Shown piece by piece: positions 21,180 through 31,237 of a DNA stretch of 64,000 nt. The stretch lies in NCBI RefSeq assembly GCF_030812785.1, contig NZ_JAUSTJ010000001.1, forward strand, positions 1,116,001-1,180,000, written 5' to 3'. The translations under genes were made by a program, and so were the position numbers. Position 1 is the first letter of the stretch. Each line of letters begins with the position of its first letter. The stretch is from Sphingomonas kyeonggiensis (GTDB taxonomy: Bacteria > Pseudomonadota > Alphaproteobacteria > Sphingomonadales > Sphingomonadaceae). The notes beneath the pieces are model-generated. The model ran no database searches, was not told the DNA's origin, and was given only the letters and a program-made list of their open reading frames with translations.

Positions 21180-22241
21180 ATGCCGGATTCGAATCCGATC
21201 GTCCCAGTCATCCTGTCGGGAGGATCAGGTACCCGACTCTGGCCGATGTCGCGGGCCGAGAAACCCAAGCAGCTGCTGTCGCTCACCGCCGAGGAGACGA
21301 TGCTCCAGCTCACCGCGCGGCGCGCGGCGGGTGAGCGATTCGGGGCGCCGATCGTCGTCGCCAACGCGCATCATGCCGACATGGTCGAGGAACAGCTCGC
21401 CGCCGCGGACAGCACCGCGCGGGCGCTGGTGCTCGAGCCGATGGGGCGCAACACCGCGCCGGCGATCGCGCTCGCCGCCATCGCCGCGGGCGGCGGGGCC
21501 GAGCCGCTGCTGGTGATGCCGTCGGACCATGTCATCGCCGATGTCGATGCCTTCCACGCCGCGATCCAGGCGGCGTTGCCGCTGGTGCGCGACGGCTGGC
21601 TGGTCACCTTCGGCATCACCCCCGATTCGCCCGAGACCGGCTATGGCTGGATCAAGGTGGGCGATGCGATCAGCGAGGGCGTGCACCGGGTCGAACGCTT
21701 CGTCGAGAAGCCGCCGCGCGACCGGGCCGAGGAAATGCTCGCCCAGGGCGGGCACACCTGGAACGGCGGCATCTTCCTGTTCCGGGCGGACATCTATCTC
21801 GGTGCGCTGGCCAGTTATGCGCCCGAGATGCTCGCCGCCGCCCAGGCATCGATGGAGAAGGGCCGGCGCGAAGGCGCGCGGATCTGGCCCGATGCCGACA
21901 GCTTCGCCGCCAGCCCCTCGGACTCGATCGACTATGCGGTGATGGAAAAGGCGCCGCGCGTGGCGGTGGTGCCGGTGACGATGGGCTGGAGCGACGTCGG
22001 CAGCTGGGACGCGCTGCACGCGATCAGCCATGCCGATGCCGGCGGCAATGTCGTGCGCGGCGACGCGGTGGTGATCGAGAGCAGCAACTGCCTGGTCCGC
22101 GCCGAATCCGGCAAGCGCGTGGCGCTGGTCGGTGTCGAGGATCTGATCGTGGTCGCCTCGGGCGACGACATCCTCGTCCTGCCGCGCGGGCGCAGCCAGG
22201 AAGTGAAGAAGATCATCGAGGCGATGCAGAAGGACGGCTGA
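21180..22241 (+). CDS. manC: Mannose-1-phosphate guanylyltransferase
   Basis: A 353-residue nucleotidyltransferase making GDP-mannose from mannose-1-phosphate and GTP. The nucleotide loop is LSGGSGTRLWPMSR with EKPKQ (about 11-29), followed by EPMGRNTAPAIALAA, MPSDHVI and the FVEKP box. It lacks the C-terminal isomerase domain of bifunctional enzymes. A strong AGGAGGT lies ten bases before ATG 21180. It is divergent from the sugar-transferase/Prs operon and likely supplies GDP-mannose for the same exopolysaccharide. The symbol follows common usage and could be another family name such as algA/cpsB. Confidence 0.93.
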   Translation: MPDSNPIVPVILSGGSGTRLWPMSRAEKPKQLLSLTAEETMLQLTARRAAGERFGAPIVVANAHHADMVEEQLAAADSTARALVLEPMGRNTAPAIALAAIAAGGGAEPLLVMPSDHVIADVDAFHAAIQAALPLVRDGWLVTFGITPDSPETGYGWIKVGDAISEGVHRVERFVEKPPRDRAEEMLAQGGHTWNGGIFLFRADIYLGALASYAPEMLAAAQASMEKGRREGARIWPDADSFAASPSDSIDYAVMEKAPRVAVVPVTMGWSDVGSWDALHAISHADAGGNVVRGDAVVIESSNCLVRAESGKRVALVGVEDLIVVASGDDILVLPRGRSQEVKKIIEAMQKDG

Positions 22242-22246
22242 GACCG

Positions 22247-23407
22247 CTAGGCGGCCGCGCGCCGGGCCTCCAGCGCGGCGAAGACCGGGGCGAGATAGTG
22301 TTCGGCGGTGGCGCGCAGCCCGGCATCGGCCTCGCGCTGCTTAGTCCCAGCATCGGCCTGGAAGCGCGTGCCGGGTGCCTTGGAATGGCTCCCCGCCGCT
22401 TCTGCCATCGCGGCTCCTGCCGCTGCATTGGGCGTAATGCCGAAATGCGGCAGGATGCGGCTGAAGAAGGCCTCGGGCAGCTCGGCATAGTTGACCAGCA
22501 GCCCGTCTCCCCGGCCATGCTCGATCACCGCGCTGCAGGTCCGTTCGAGCACCCTGGCGATGAAATCACGTTCGGGGAGCTGCGCCTCGTCGGGGCGGAA
22601 GCCGAACCATTCGAGCGGGACGATGCCGGGCACCGTCTGCACTCCGCGCAGGCGCAGCTGCGAGACCAGCACCTCCACCGGATCGCGATAGAGGAAGATC
22701 CAGGGCGTCTCGGGAAAGGCACGGCGGAGCAGGGGCAGTGCGCGCGTGTGCCAGCTGTCGAGCTTGACGAACAGATGTTCGGCATCGCGGCCATAGGCAT
22801 GGACAAGCCCGCGCAGCGCCTCGGCATGCGTCTCCGGATCGGCGAACTGATGCTGGATCAGCGCGTCGAGCGGCGGGGCTTCGGAGATCGAGACATGGCC
22901 GGGCGCGGCGCCGAGCATCTGCGAGACCAGCGTCGATCCGCAGCGCGACATGTGGAAGACGAAGCCGCTGGGTGCGCGCAGGTCCGTGTGCCCGAGAAAG
23001 CTGGCGATCGGCGTCGCGGTGCGGAACAGGCGGTTGAACGGCCGGCCCGATATCTCGCGCACCGCATCCTCGAAGAAGGGGCTGTTCGGCGAGACCCCGG
23101 CGAAATGGAGCCAGTGGATTGCGGGCTCCGGCTCTGCCGAAAAGCGCACCGGCAGCCAGCCCCGGGGTGGCCAGTCGGCCCGGACCAGTGGTGCCGGGGC
23201 GAAACGGTGGAGTCCGATCGGATCGACCCGGCTGCCCTCTGCCAGGTCGCTCGCGGCAAGCGCGATGCCGCGCGCCGCTGCCCAGGCGCGCGCGCGCGCC
23301 TCGAACTCCGCTGGATCATAGGGCTCGGCGAGATGCGCCTGCGCTTCGGCATCGGCCATCACGGCGGCGCGGAACAGCTCGAGCGGAGACGGCGGCGTTG
23401 CAATCAT
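22247..23407 (-). CDS. Sulfotransferase family protein
   Basis: A 386-residue protein. An N-terminal part of about 140 residues is unassigned. The PAPS-dependent sulfotransferase fold follows: the 5'-phosphosulfate loop HMSRCGSTLVSQML (about 152-165) and the 3'-phosphate motif WIFLYRDPVEVLVSQ. The N-terminal half may be an accessory domain. ATG at 23407 is chosen because upstream codons overlap the divergent promoter. It is divergent from an Asp/Asn hydroxylase-like gene 45 bases away; this pairing recurs as a neighbourhood suggestive of peptide or small-molecule modification, but the acceptor is unknown. Confidence 0.82.
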   Translation of the reverse strand: MIATPPSPLELFRAAVMADAEAQAHLAEPYDPAEFEARARAWAAARGIALAASDLAEGSRVDPIGLHRFAPAPLVRADWPPRGWLPVRFSAEPEPAIHWLHFAGVSPNSPFFEDAVREISGRPFNRLFRTATPIASFLGHTDLRAPSGFVFHMSRCGSTLVSQMLGAAPGHVSISEAPPLDALIQHQFADPETHAEALRGLVHAYGRDAEHLFVKLDSWHTRALPLLRRAFPETPWIFLYRDPVEVLVSQLRLRGVQTVPGIVPLEWFGFRPDEAQLPERDFIARVLERTCSAVIEHGRGDGLLVNYAELPEAFFSRILPHFGITPNAAAGAAMAEAAGSHSKAPGTRFQADAGTKQREADAGLRATAEHYLAPVFAALEARRAAA

Positions 23408-23452
23408 CGGGGGCTGGGATAGGCTCGCACGGGAAGGACATGACAGGCTAAT

Positions 23453-24040
23453 ATGGCGACAGCACCCACACAATCCGTCTGGCCCGATCGGGTGCGGCTG
23501 CCGCTGGCCTTTGATCCGGCGCCGCTCGCGGCGGATATCGCCGCGCTGGAGCGGGGTGACTGGACCGAGCATTTCGTGAGGCAGAATTACGAAGGCGAGT
23601 GGAGCGCGCTGCCGCTGCGCGCGCCCGCCACAGCCAAGCATCCGATCCAGATGATCTATCCCGCGCCCGGCGTCACCGAGTTCGTCGACACACCGTGGCG
23701 GACGCGCATGCCGGCGCTGTCGGCGGTGGTCGACGCCTTTCAGTGCGAGGTGCGCACCGTGCGGCTGATGCGGCTCGCGGCAGGCTCGGTGATCAAGGAG
23801 CATGAGGATCTCGACCTCGACGTCGCCCAGGGCTTTGCCCGGGTCCACGTGCCGATCGTCACCAGCCCCGATGTCGACTTCCGGCTGAACGGCGCACGCG
23901 TGACGATGGCGCCGGGCGAGGTCTGGTACCTGCGGCTCGCCGACCCGCACAGCGTTGCCAATCGCAGCGACATTGCCCGCATCCATCTGGTCATCGACCT
24001 GGTGGTGAACGACTGGCTGCTACGTCAGCTCGCGGGATGA
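23453..24040 (+). CDS. Aspartyl/asparaginyl beta-hydroxylase-family protein
   Basis: A 195-residue cupin-fold Fe(II)/2-oxoglutarate oxygenase relative. It has the AspH-type metal histidines His117 (IKEHEDLD) and His166 (DPHSVANRSD) with the 2OG-binding region Arg172 and IHLVIDL. It is probably a soluble hydroxylase acting on an Asp/Asn side chain or a lipid/peptide analogue. The ATG overlaps nothing upstream. Its stop overlaps the start of the HNH gene (ATGA), giving a two-gene unit. Confidence 0.83.
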   Translation: MATAPTQSVWPDRVRLPLAFDPAPLAADIAALERGDWTEHFVRQNYEGEWSALPLRAPATAKHPIQMIYPAPGVTEFVDTPWRTRMPALSAVVDAFQCEVRTVRLMRLAAGSVIKEHEDLDLDVAQGFARVHVPIVTSPDVDFRLNGARVTMAPGEVWYLRLADPHSVANRSDIARIHLVIDLVVNDWLLRQLAG

Positions 24041-24369
24041 GCGGGCGCGTCCGGCGCAAGCAGGTTGCCGCCGCGATGGAGGCGGCCGCAAGCGCCGCGC
24101 CGCCCGAGGCCTGCGCGCTTTGCGCCCGGGCGCTCGGCGCCAGGATCGAGTGGCACCATGTCGTGCCGAAGAGCGAGGGTGGCCGCGATACCGTGCCGCT
24201 CCACCCGATCTGCCACCGCACGATCCATGCTAGCGCGAGCAATGCCGAGCTTGCCCGGCTCTACCCCACGCTCGAGGCGCTGCTCGCGCGCGAGGACATC
24301 CGCCGCTTCGTCGCATGGATCGCGGACAAGCCGCCCGATTTCCATGCGCCGACGCGAAAGCGCATCTAG
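24037..24369 (+). CDS. Small HNH endonuclease-like protein
   Basis: A 110-residue protein with a compact zinc-stabilised HNH motif. The knuckle CALC (Cys26, Cys29) is followed by the HNH core WHHVVPKSEGG (His40-41), then LHPICHRTIH (Cys59, His64). The N-terminus is basic (GRVRRKQ). Such small HNH proteins may nick or cut DNA in repair, phage or modification contexts; no partner shows which. It overlaps the hydroxylase gene by four bases, which is unexpected for a nuclease. Confidence 0.82.
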   Translation: MSGRVRRKQVAAAMEAAASAAPPEACALCARALGARIEWHHVVPKSEGGRDTVPLHPICHRTIHASASNAELARLYPTLEALLAREDIRRFVAWIADKPPDFHAPTRKRI

Positions 24370-24370
24370 G

Positions 24371-24450
24371 CGGTGCCGGCCCGCTCCCCCGCCCGGCCTC
24401 CCACAGAATACTACCGCGGGGAGGCCGGGCGGGGGAGCGGGCCGGCACCG
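24371..24450. repeat. Long perfect hairpin (32-bp arms) between convergent genes
   Basis: The arms 24371-24402 and 24419-24450 are perfectly complementary over 32 bp with a 16-base loop. It shares most of its arm sequence with the hairpin at 8237-8316. Here it lies between the convergent HNH and M3 peptidase genes, where it could end both transcripts. There is no T-run on either side. Confidence 0.9.
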
Positions 24451-24459
24451 TTCACAGGC

Positions 24460-26325
24460 TTAGCCGACCAACGCCTCGGCCTGGTCGAGCACGTTCTTGA
24501 AGTCGGCGATCAGCGCCTGGTACGGGGCCGGGCTCGCCATATCGAGGCCGGCACGCTTCAGGATCTCGGTCGGATAGTCCGAACCGCCTGCCTTCAGCAC
24601 CGACAGGTAATTGTCGCGCTCCTTCGGGCCGCCCTTCAGGATGGACTGGGCGAAGAAGGTCGCCGCCGAGATGCAGGTGGCATACTGGTAGACGTAGAAG
24701 CTGTTGTAGAAATGGGGGATATAGGCCCATTCATTGGCATATTCGGGCGCCAGGATCATGTTCGGCCCGTGATAGGTGCGCAGCAGCTCGCCATAGACCT
24801 TGGTGAACTTCTCGCCCGACAGGCCCTCGCCCGCTTCCGCCATGTCGTGTGCCTTGAGCTCGAACTCGGCGAACATGGTCTGGCGGTAGAAGGTGCCGCG
24901 ATAATTCTCCATCTGCTGGCCGAGGTAGAAGAGCTTCTCCTCCCTGGTCTTCGCGTTCTTCATCAGATGGGCGAACAGCAGCTGCTCGTTCAGCGTCGAG
25001 GCGATCTCCGCCAGGAAGATCGGGTAATCGGCCTTGTCGTAGACCTGGGTCGAGTTGGCGAGCAGCGAGTGGAGCGCATGCCCCCATTCATGCGCATAGG
25101 TGCTCATCCCGTCATATTTGTCGCTGAGGTTGAGCAGCAGATAGGGATGCACGTCGAACGCGCCTGGGTTCATGTAGGCGCCCGGGCGCTTGCCCTCGCG
25201 GGGCCAGGGATCCATCCACTTGGCCGCCGTCGCCTTGGCGATGCGCGCCTGATAGTCGGCGCCGAGCGGCTTGACCGCCTCCAGCGTGGTGCTGCGCATC
25301 TGGTCGAGCGTGTAGCTGCGGTCCATCGAGACGAGCGGCGGATAGATGTCGTAATAGCCGATGTCCGGCAGCTTGAGCATCTTGCGGCGCAGCTCGAAAT
25401 AGCGGTGGAGCTGGGGCAGGCCCTTGTTCGCCTCGGCCACCAGCGTGCGGTACACTGCTTCGGGCACGTTGTTGCCGGAGAGCGCGCGGGCCAGCGAGGT
25501 CGGATACTTGCGCGCCTTGGCGTAGAAGATGTCGCCGCGCACCTTGGCAGCATAGGTCGTGCCGAACGAGCTCTGGAACTTGCCATGCGCAGTCCAGAAG
25601 GCGTTGAACACCGCCTTGCGGTCCTCGCGGTTGGGCGCATCGCGGTTGAGCGAATAGCCCTGTGAATCGAGGCGGACCGCCTTGCCGGTCGACAGCGTGA
25701 TCGTCGGCCACGGGATATCGGACGAGCGCAACTGGCCCGAGATCTCACCGGGTGCCGAAAGCGGCGAGCCGGCGCTGGCGAGGATCGACTCGCCTTCGGG
25801 CGAGAGTGTGTGCTCGGCCTGGCGCAGCGTGTCGGCCAGGGCGAAGTCGAAGCGGGTGCGCAGCGTCTGGCTGGCGGCGAGGAATGCCTCGATCTTGGCC
25901 TTGCCCAGGGTCAGCAGCTCGGGCGAGGTCCAGGACGTCGCCTCGCCGAACGCGGTGTAGAGATCGCGGGCCTGGGCCAGTTTCTCCTGGTTCGCCGAGA
26001 TGCGGACGTCCTCGTCGCCCTTCAGGCTGGCATAGGTGTAGATGCGGCCGATCGTGCGGCCGAGATCAGACTGGAGCGACAGCGCTTCGGCGAGCACGTC
26101 GGCGCTGTCACCCAGCCGGCCCTTGTACTTGGTCACGCCGGGGATCGCGGCGAGCATCTGCTTGCGGGCGGCCTCCCAGGCGGCTTCGTTCGGATAGAGC
26201 TCGGTCAGGTCCCATTGCGCGCCGGCGGGCGCGGCGGCCTGGCGGGCCCATGCGGGCAGGGCGGCGGCAGCGCCGGCGAACGCAGCGGCGGCGGCCAGCG
26301 CCTCGCGGCGAGAAAGTTCGGTCAT
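24460..26325 (-). CDS. Tat-exported M3-family oligoendopeptidase F-like metallopeptidase
   Basis: A 621-residue zinc peptidase that degrades short peptides. The twin-arginine signal (SRREALAAAAAFAGAAAALPA) is unusual, because PepF proteins are normally cytoplasmic; this copy is exported folded to the periplasm. The catalytic HExxH is in YAHEWGHALHSLL near residue 410, with the downstream glutamate helix FLAEIASTLNEQLL. The length matches oligoendopeptidase F. It is single and converges on the HNH gene through a long hairpin. Confidence 0.92.
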   Translation of the reverse strand: MTELSRREALAAAAAFAGAAAALPAWARQAAAPAGAQWDLTELYPNEAAWEAARKQMLAAIPGVTKYKGRLGDSADVLAEALSLQSDLGRTIGRIYTYASLKGDEDVRISANQEKLAQARDLYTAFGEATSWTSPELLTLGKAKIEAFLAASQTLRTRFDFALADTLRQAEHTLSPEGESILASAGSPLSAPGEISGQLRSSDIPWPTITLSTGKAVRLDSQGYSLNRDAPNREDRKAVFNAFWTAHGKFQSSFGTTYAAKVRGDIFYAKARKYPTSLARALSGNNVPEAVYRTLVAEANKGLPQLHRYFELRRKMLKLPDIGYYDIYPPLVSMDRSYTLDQMRSTTLEAVKPLGADYQARIAKATAAKWMDPWPREGKRPGAYMNPGAFDVHPYLLLNLSDKYDGMSTYAHEWGHALHSLLANSTQVYDKADYPIFLAEIASTLNEQLLFAHLMKNAKTREEKLFYLGQQMENYRGTFYRQTMFAEFELKAHDMAEAGEGLSGEKFTKVYGELLRTYHGPNMILAPEYANEWAYIPHFYNSFYVYQYATCISAATFFAQSILKGGPKERDNYLSVLKAGGSDYPTEILKRAGLDMASPAPYQALIADFKNVLDQAEALVG

Positions 26326-26440
26326 GTTCCAGTTTCCCCGAAGCGCACCTGTAGGCCGGCGCTGTTGTGAGGCGGCCAGTCTGTCGCGGTTTCCGCGGGA
26401 AGGGAAGTGGTTTGTCGGCTTAGCACGCCAACACGCTGCT

Positions 26441-27877
26441 TCAGCGATTTCCAGCTTCCATCGCCGCTTGCATCCGCCAGGGTTCCGTCACGGCGGAGCG
26501 GGTGCAGGGGCCAGGGCGGATCGCCAGGCACAGGCTGCCGTCGGCATCGCCGCGGCAGGCGAGGTTGCGATAGGCGGGCGGTGCCTGTCCGGGGGCGGCG
26601 ATGATCGCGTCATAGGCGCTCGACCCCGCGGTCAGGCGGGCAAGCGTGTCGGAGGGGTCGCGGCCCTGGACATAATAGAGCGGCGCGCTGCCCAGATAGG
26701 TGTGGCCGCCGCTCTTCCAGTAGCTCCGGTCCGCCAGCGCCAGCCCGCAGGCCCCGTGCAGCCGGGCCTCCCGGGCGAGGCGGAAGCCGGATTCGAAGCG
26801 GCGCCAGCCGGGGTTCGAGGGCTCGGCAAGCGCGAGCGTAGCCGAGGCGAGGGCCCAGAGCGCGACAAGGCCGGCAAGCAGCCGGTCGCCATGCCGGCGT
26901 CCGTCCATCAGATCGGCCGTCCCGATCGCGGCGAGGAGGATCGCGATCTCGGTGGTCAGCAGGATGAAGCGATATTCCTTGTGGCCGATCAGCAGATGGA
27001 CCGCGAGATTGACCAGCGCCGCGGCGGGGAGCGCCGGAAAGCGCCGCGCGCCCTTCGCCGCCAGCCAGAGGATCGGGACCAGCGCCACCGACCAGGCGAG
27101 CCAGACCATCTGGCCATAGGCTTCGATCCCGTAGCGGCCGAACTCCGATGCCTTGTCGGCCAGGATGTTCTGCGCGAAATTCCGGTAGATCCAGAGGAAC
27201 GGGGCCTGGCCCATCGCCGCGTCGATCGCGCCGCTGGCGATCGCTATCGCTATGCCGCCGAGTGCCAGCCAGCCCCAGTCCCGCCACCGCATCCCCAGGC
27301 TGACCAGTGCGAAGGCGGCGATGGCGGGGAGATAATGGAAGCGGACCAGCGCGGCGAGGGCGAGTAGCGCGCCGGCGCCGATCAGCCGGGCGGGGCGGGC
27401 GTCGGGCTTGAGCAGGGCGGCGGCGCAGAAGAAGGCGGAGACGGCCAAGGTCTCGGTCAGCACATGGACCGAGAAATAGACGCTCTCGTACCACAGGCCG
27501 GTCACCGCTATCGCGGCCAGCCCGTGCCGCGGCGAGATGCGGCGGCCGATCGCATAGGCGGCGGGGACTATGGCGAAGGCGAGCAGCGCCGCGGTCAGCC
27601 GGGGCAGCACGACATAGGCGAGCGAGCCGGGCGCCAGCGCCTCGCCGAGCCGCATCGGCCCGGCGAGCAGCAGCGGCACCAGCCAGCTGCGCATGCCTTC
27701 CCGATATTCCCAGGGCACCAGGCCGGTGCCGAAGGCGAGGCGGTGGGCCTGCTCGATATACTGGATCGCCTCGTCGGGGTGGTGGACCGCAAAGGGCGAA
27801 AAGGCGAGCGCCCGGAGCAGCACCGCGACAAGCAGCACCAGCGGGACCAGGATGTGATGCTTGCCGAACCGGGCCAT
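26441..27877 (-). CDS. Membrane glycosyltransferase of the GT22/ALG9-like type
   Basis: A 478-residue polytopic protein with about ten to twelve hydrophobic segments. The N-terminal loop has HPDEAIQYIEQAHRLA, and a second loop has HKEYRFIL, both characteristic of mannosyl/glycosyltransferases using dolichol/polyprenol-phosphate sugars (GT22/GT-C fold). The C-terminal soluble part (about 370-478) has several Cys. It would add a sugar on the periplasmic side of the membrane to a glycan or lipid. ATG at 27877 is used; the exact substrate is unknown. Confidence 0.77.
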   Translation of the reverse strand: MARFGKHHILVPLVLLVAVLLRALAFSPFAVHHPDEAIQYIEQAHRLAFGTGLVPWEYREGMRSWLVPLLLAGPMRLGEALAPGSLAYVVLPRLTAALLAFAIVPAAYAIGRRISPRHGLAAIAVTGLWYESVYFSVHVLTETLAVSAFFCAAALLKPDARPARLIGAGALLALAALVRFHYLPAIAAFALVSLGMRWRDWGWLALGGIAIAIASGAIDAAMGQAPFLWIYRNFAQNILADKASEFGRYGIEAYGQMVWLAWSVALVPILWLAAKGARRFPALPAAALVNLAVHLLIGHKEYRFILLTTEIAILLAAIGTADLMDGRRHGDRLLAGLVALWALASATLALAEPSNPGWRRFESGFRLAREARLHGACGLALADRSYWKSGGHTYLGSAPLYYVQGRDPSDTLARLTAGSSAYDAIIAAPGQAPPAYRNLACRGDADGSLCLAIRPGPCTRSAVTEPWRMQAAMEAGNR

Positions 27878-27931
27878 GGCCGGTTCCTGGCACGGCGGCG
27901 GCTAAGGCAGGGTTAAATCGCCGGAAAGCAA

Positions 27932-27959
27932 AAGGGCCGGGGATCGCTCCCCGGCCCTT
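27932..27959 (-). terminator. Terminator of the groES-groEL operon
   Basis: A perfect 12-bp stem (27932-27943 with 27948-27959) closes on a 4-base loop. On the minus strand it is followed by TTTTGCTTTCC. It lies 20 bases after the groEL stop and is a good Rho-independent terminator. Confidence 0.8.
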
Positions 27960-27980
27960 CGCTTGTGCTTGCGCGGACTC

Positions 27981-29636
<1,656 letters not shown>

Positions 29637-29693
29637 TCAAAGTACACAAAGTACACGCCAGAAGCAGTTTCTGGCGCGCATGAATTGTCTGAG

Positions 29694-29981
29694 TTAACCG
29701 ATGATCCCGAGGATATCGGATTCCTTCATGATCAGCAGGTCTTCGCCGTTGACCTTGACCTCGGTGCCCGACCACTTGCCGAACAGGATGCGGTCGCCGG
29801 CCTTGACGTCGAGCGGGGTGACCTCGCCCTTGTCGTTCTTGGCGCCCGAACCGGCGGCGACGACTTCGCCTTCCTGCGGCTTTTCCTGGGCGGTGTCCGG
29901 GATGATGATGCCGCCGGCGGTCTTCGCCTCGGCTTCGACGCGGCGAACGAGCACGCGGTCGTGCAACGGACGGAAGTTCAT
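29694..29981 (-). CDS. groES: Co-chaperonin GroES (10 kDa)
   Basis: A 95-residue lid subunit. It has [14 protein letters not shown] at the start, the mobile loop region [18 protein letters not shown] and the dome-loop motif. ATG at 29981 is used, the family's standard start; an in-frame extension of 14 residues upstream is not conserved. It is first in the groES-groEL operon, with a CIRCE element 32 bases before the start codon and a sigma-70-like promoter just beyond. Confidence 0.98.
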   Translation of the reverse strand: MNFRPLHDRVLVRRVEAEAKTAGGIIIPDTAQEKPQEGEVVAAGSGAKNDKGEVTPLDVKAGDRILFGKWSGTEVKVNGEDLLIMKESDILGIIG

Positions 29982-30012
29982 TGCGGGTTCCTCACTTGGG
30001 TTGATCTCTGGT

Positions 30013-30039
30013 TTGGCACTCAACGGAGTCGAGTGCCAG
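30013..30039 (-). promoter_or_regulatory. CIRCE element (HrcA operator) of groESL
   Basis: TGGCACTC, nine bases, GAGTGCCA (30014-30021 and 30031-30038) is a CIRCE inverted repeat differing from the consensus arms TTAGCACTC/GAGTGCTAA at one position per arm. It lies between the promoter and groES, about where transcription starts. HrcA repressor binding here is the established mode of heat-shock control for groESL. Confidence 0.92.
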
Positions 30040-30046
30040 CGGCGGC

Positions 30047-30075
30047 GATATGCGAAGCCGATCCGCCCGCGTCAA
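30047..30075 (-). promoter_or_regulatory. Predicted groES promoter
   Basis: On the minus strand TTGACG (-35, 30070-30075), a 17-base spacer and CATATC (-10, 30047-30052) form a plausible housekeeping promoter. Its expected start falls within or just before the CIRCE element, consistent with repressor control. Confidence 0.65.
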
Positions 30076-30119
30076 CCGGTGCGCGGTGGCCCGGTGCAAA
30101 TTTAGGGGGCGCCGTCTTC

Positions 30120-30136
30120 CCGGCAAGGGTTGCCGG
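30120..30136. repeat. 17-bp inverted repeat in the groES/lipoprotein intergenic region
   Basis: CCGGCAA-GGG-TTGCCGG is a perfect 7-bp inverted repeat. It lies between the divergent groES and lipoprotein genes, about 110 bases upstream of the lipoprotein start. After it the sequence turns AT-rich (30137-30235), as expected of a promoter region. It may be an operator or just a small hairpin. Confidence 0.35.
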
Positions 30137-30247
30137 TTAAGTTTCGATCAACCACGAATCTGTGCAACCAATTGAAACAATATCCAAAGCAACAGATTGA
30201 AGCGCCACCAACAAGTAAAAGTAAGTATCCAACACAGGAGAGGTGGC

Positions 30248-31165
30248 ATGATTACTAATCATGGCCGGCTGGCCGGACTTGCACTTGCGTCGATTGGAAT
30301 GCTTTCTCTTGCGGCCTGCAACAGCTCCGGCAGCTATCGCGTCGCTTCGGTCGGAACTACCGCACCCGGCGATACGGCCGGCGACGGGTCGGGCGGTACT
30401 GGCGGAACCGGTGGCGGGACTGGCGGTGGTGGCGCGACCGGCGGCGGAACCGGAGCCGGCGGCACGGGAAGCGGCACTGGTTCCGGTACCGGAAGCGGCG
30501 CGATGGGCGGCAATCTGCTCGCGGCGTCCGGCAACGCCGTGATCGGCGTCGCCAATGCCCAGACCGGCCTCACCGCGGGGCTCGGCATCCCCGCGACCGG
30601 GGTGGTGACCGGCACGGTCAACCGCGTGCTCACCGCGACCGGCCAGACGCTGGTCGGGCTGGGCAATGGCAGCAGCCTGATCCTCGACGGCAAGGGCGGT
30701 GCGCTCGGCTCGCTGGTCTCGATCGATCTCGGCCAGGGCAAGGTGATCGGCGGGTCGAGCGGCGCTTCGCCGCTGATCGGCCTCAACGTGCTGGCGCGCA
30801 ATCCCTCGACCGGCCAGCTCGCCACGGTGAGCGCGGCATCGGGCGGGAACCTGGTGAGCGTGACGGTGCCCAACGGGCAGGGCGGCAACCTGCTCAACGT
30901 CTCGGTGCCGGGCACGCTCGGCGGCGGCACGGGCAGCACCACCGGCGGGCTGCTGGGCGGCGTGACCGGGGCGACCAACGCGAACGCAAACGTCAACGGC
31001 ACGCTGGGCACGACGCTCGGCACGGTCAACGCGACGGTGAACGGCGTGCTCAATCCGCAGGGCGCGAGCGCCGGCGCCAATGCCAACACCAACCTGCTGA
31101 CCGGTGCCACCAACACCGTGGACGGCGTGGTCAACACGCTGCTGACGCCCACCAAGCCGCGCTGA
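30248..31165 (+). CDS. Glycine-rich repeat lipoprotein, possible TpsB partner
   Basis: A 305-residue lipoprotein of unknown function. The signal ends in LSLAAC with lipid-carrying Cys24, and the residue after it is Asn, so outer-membrane sorting is expected. Residues about 47-100 are mostly Gly/Thr/Ser in short repeats (GGTGG, GTGSG). The rest is a low-charge Val/Leu/Asn/Gly/Thr domain with repeated motifs such as NGTLGTTLGTVNATVNGVLN. ATG at 30248 has AGGAGAGGT before it. A TpsB-type transporter gene starts 73 bases downstream, so the protein may be its passenger or partner. Confidence 0.72.
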   Translation: MITNHGRLAGLALASIGMLSLAACNSSGSYRVASVGTTAPGDTAGDGSGGTGGTGGGTGGGGATGGGTGAGGTGSGTGSGTGSGAMGGNLLAASGNAVIGVANAQTGLTAGLGIPATGVVTGTVNRVLTATGQTLVGLGNGSSLILDGKGGALGSLVSIDLGQGKVIGGSSGASPLIGLNVLARNPSTGQLATVSAASGGNLVSVTVPNGQGGNLLNVSVPGTLGGGTGSTTGGLLGGVTGATNANANVNGTLGTTLGTVNATVNGVLNPQGASAGANANTNLLTGATNTVDGVVNTLLTPTKPR

Positions 31166-31182
31166 GACGCGGGTCCGGGAAA

Positions 31183-31210
31183 GCCGCGCGCAACCGCCCT
31201 AGCGCGCGGC
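31183..31210 (+). repeat. Hairpin between lipoprotein and TpsB genes
   Basis: GCCGCGCGC (31183-31191) pairs perfectly with GCGCGCGGC (31202-31210) around a 10-base loop. There is no T-run, so it is more likely to modulate readthrough or transcript stability between the two genes than to end transcription. Confidence 0.45.
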
Positions 31211-31237
31211 TCGCCTATCACATCAGGGAGAGGGACC

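Noticed and set aside
30248..31165. The Gly-rich lipoprotein as a PEP-CTERM exosortase substrate
   Set aside because: Its C-terminus (TLLTPTKPR) has no Pro-Glu-Pro motif, membrane helix or basic tail as PEP-CTERM signals require; it has a lipobox instead.
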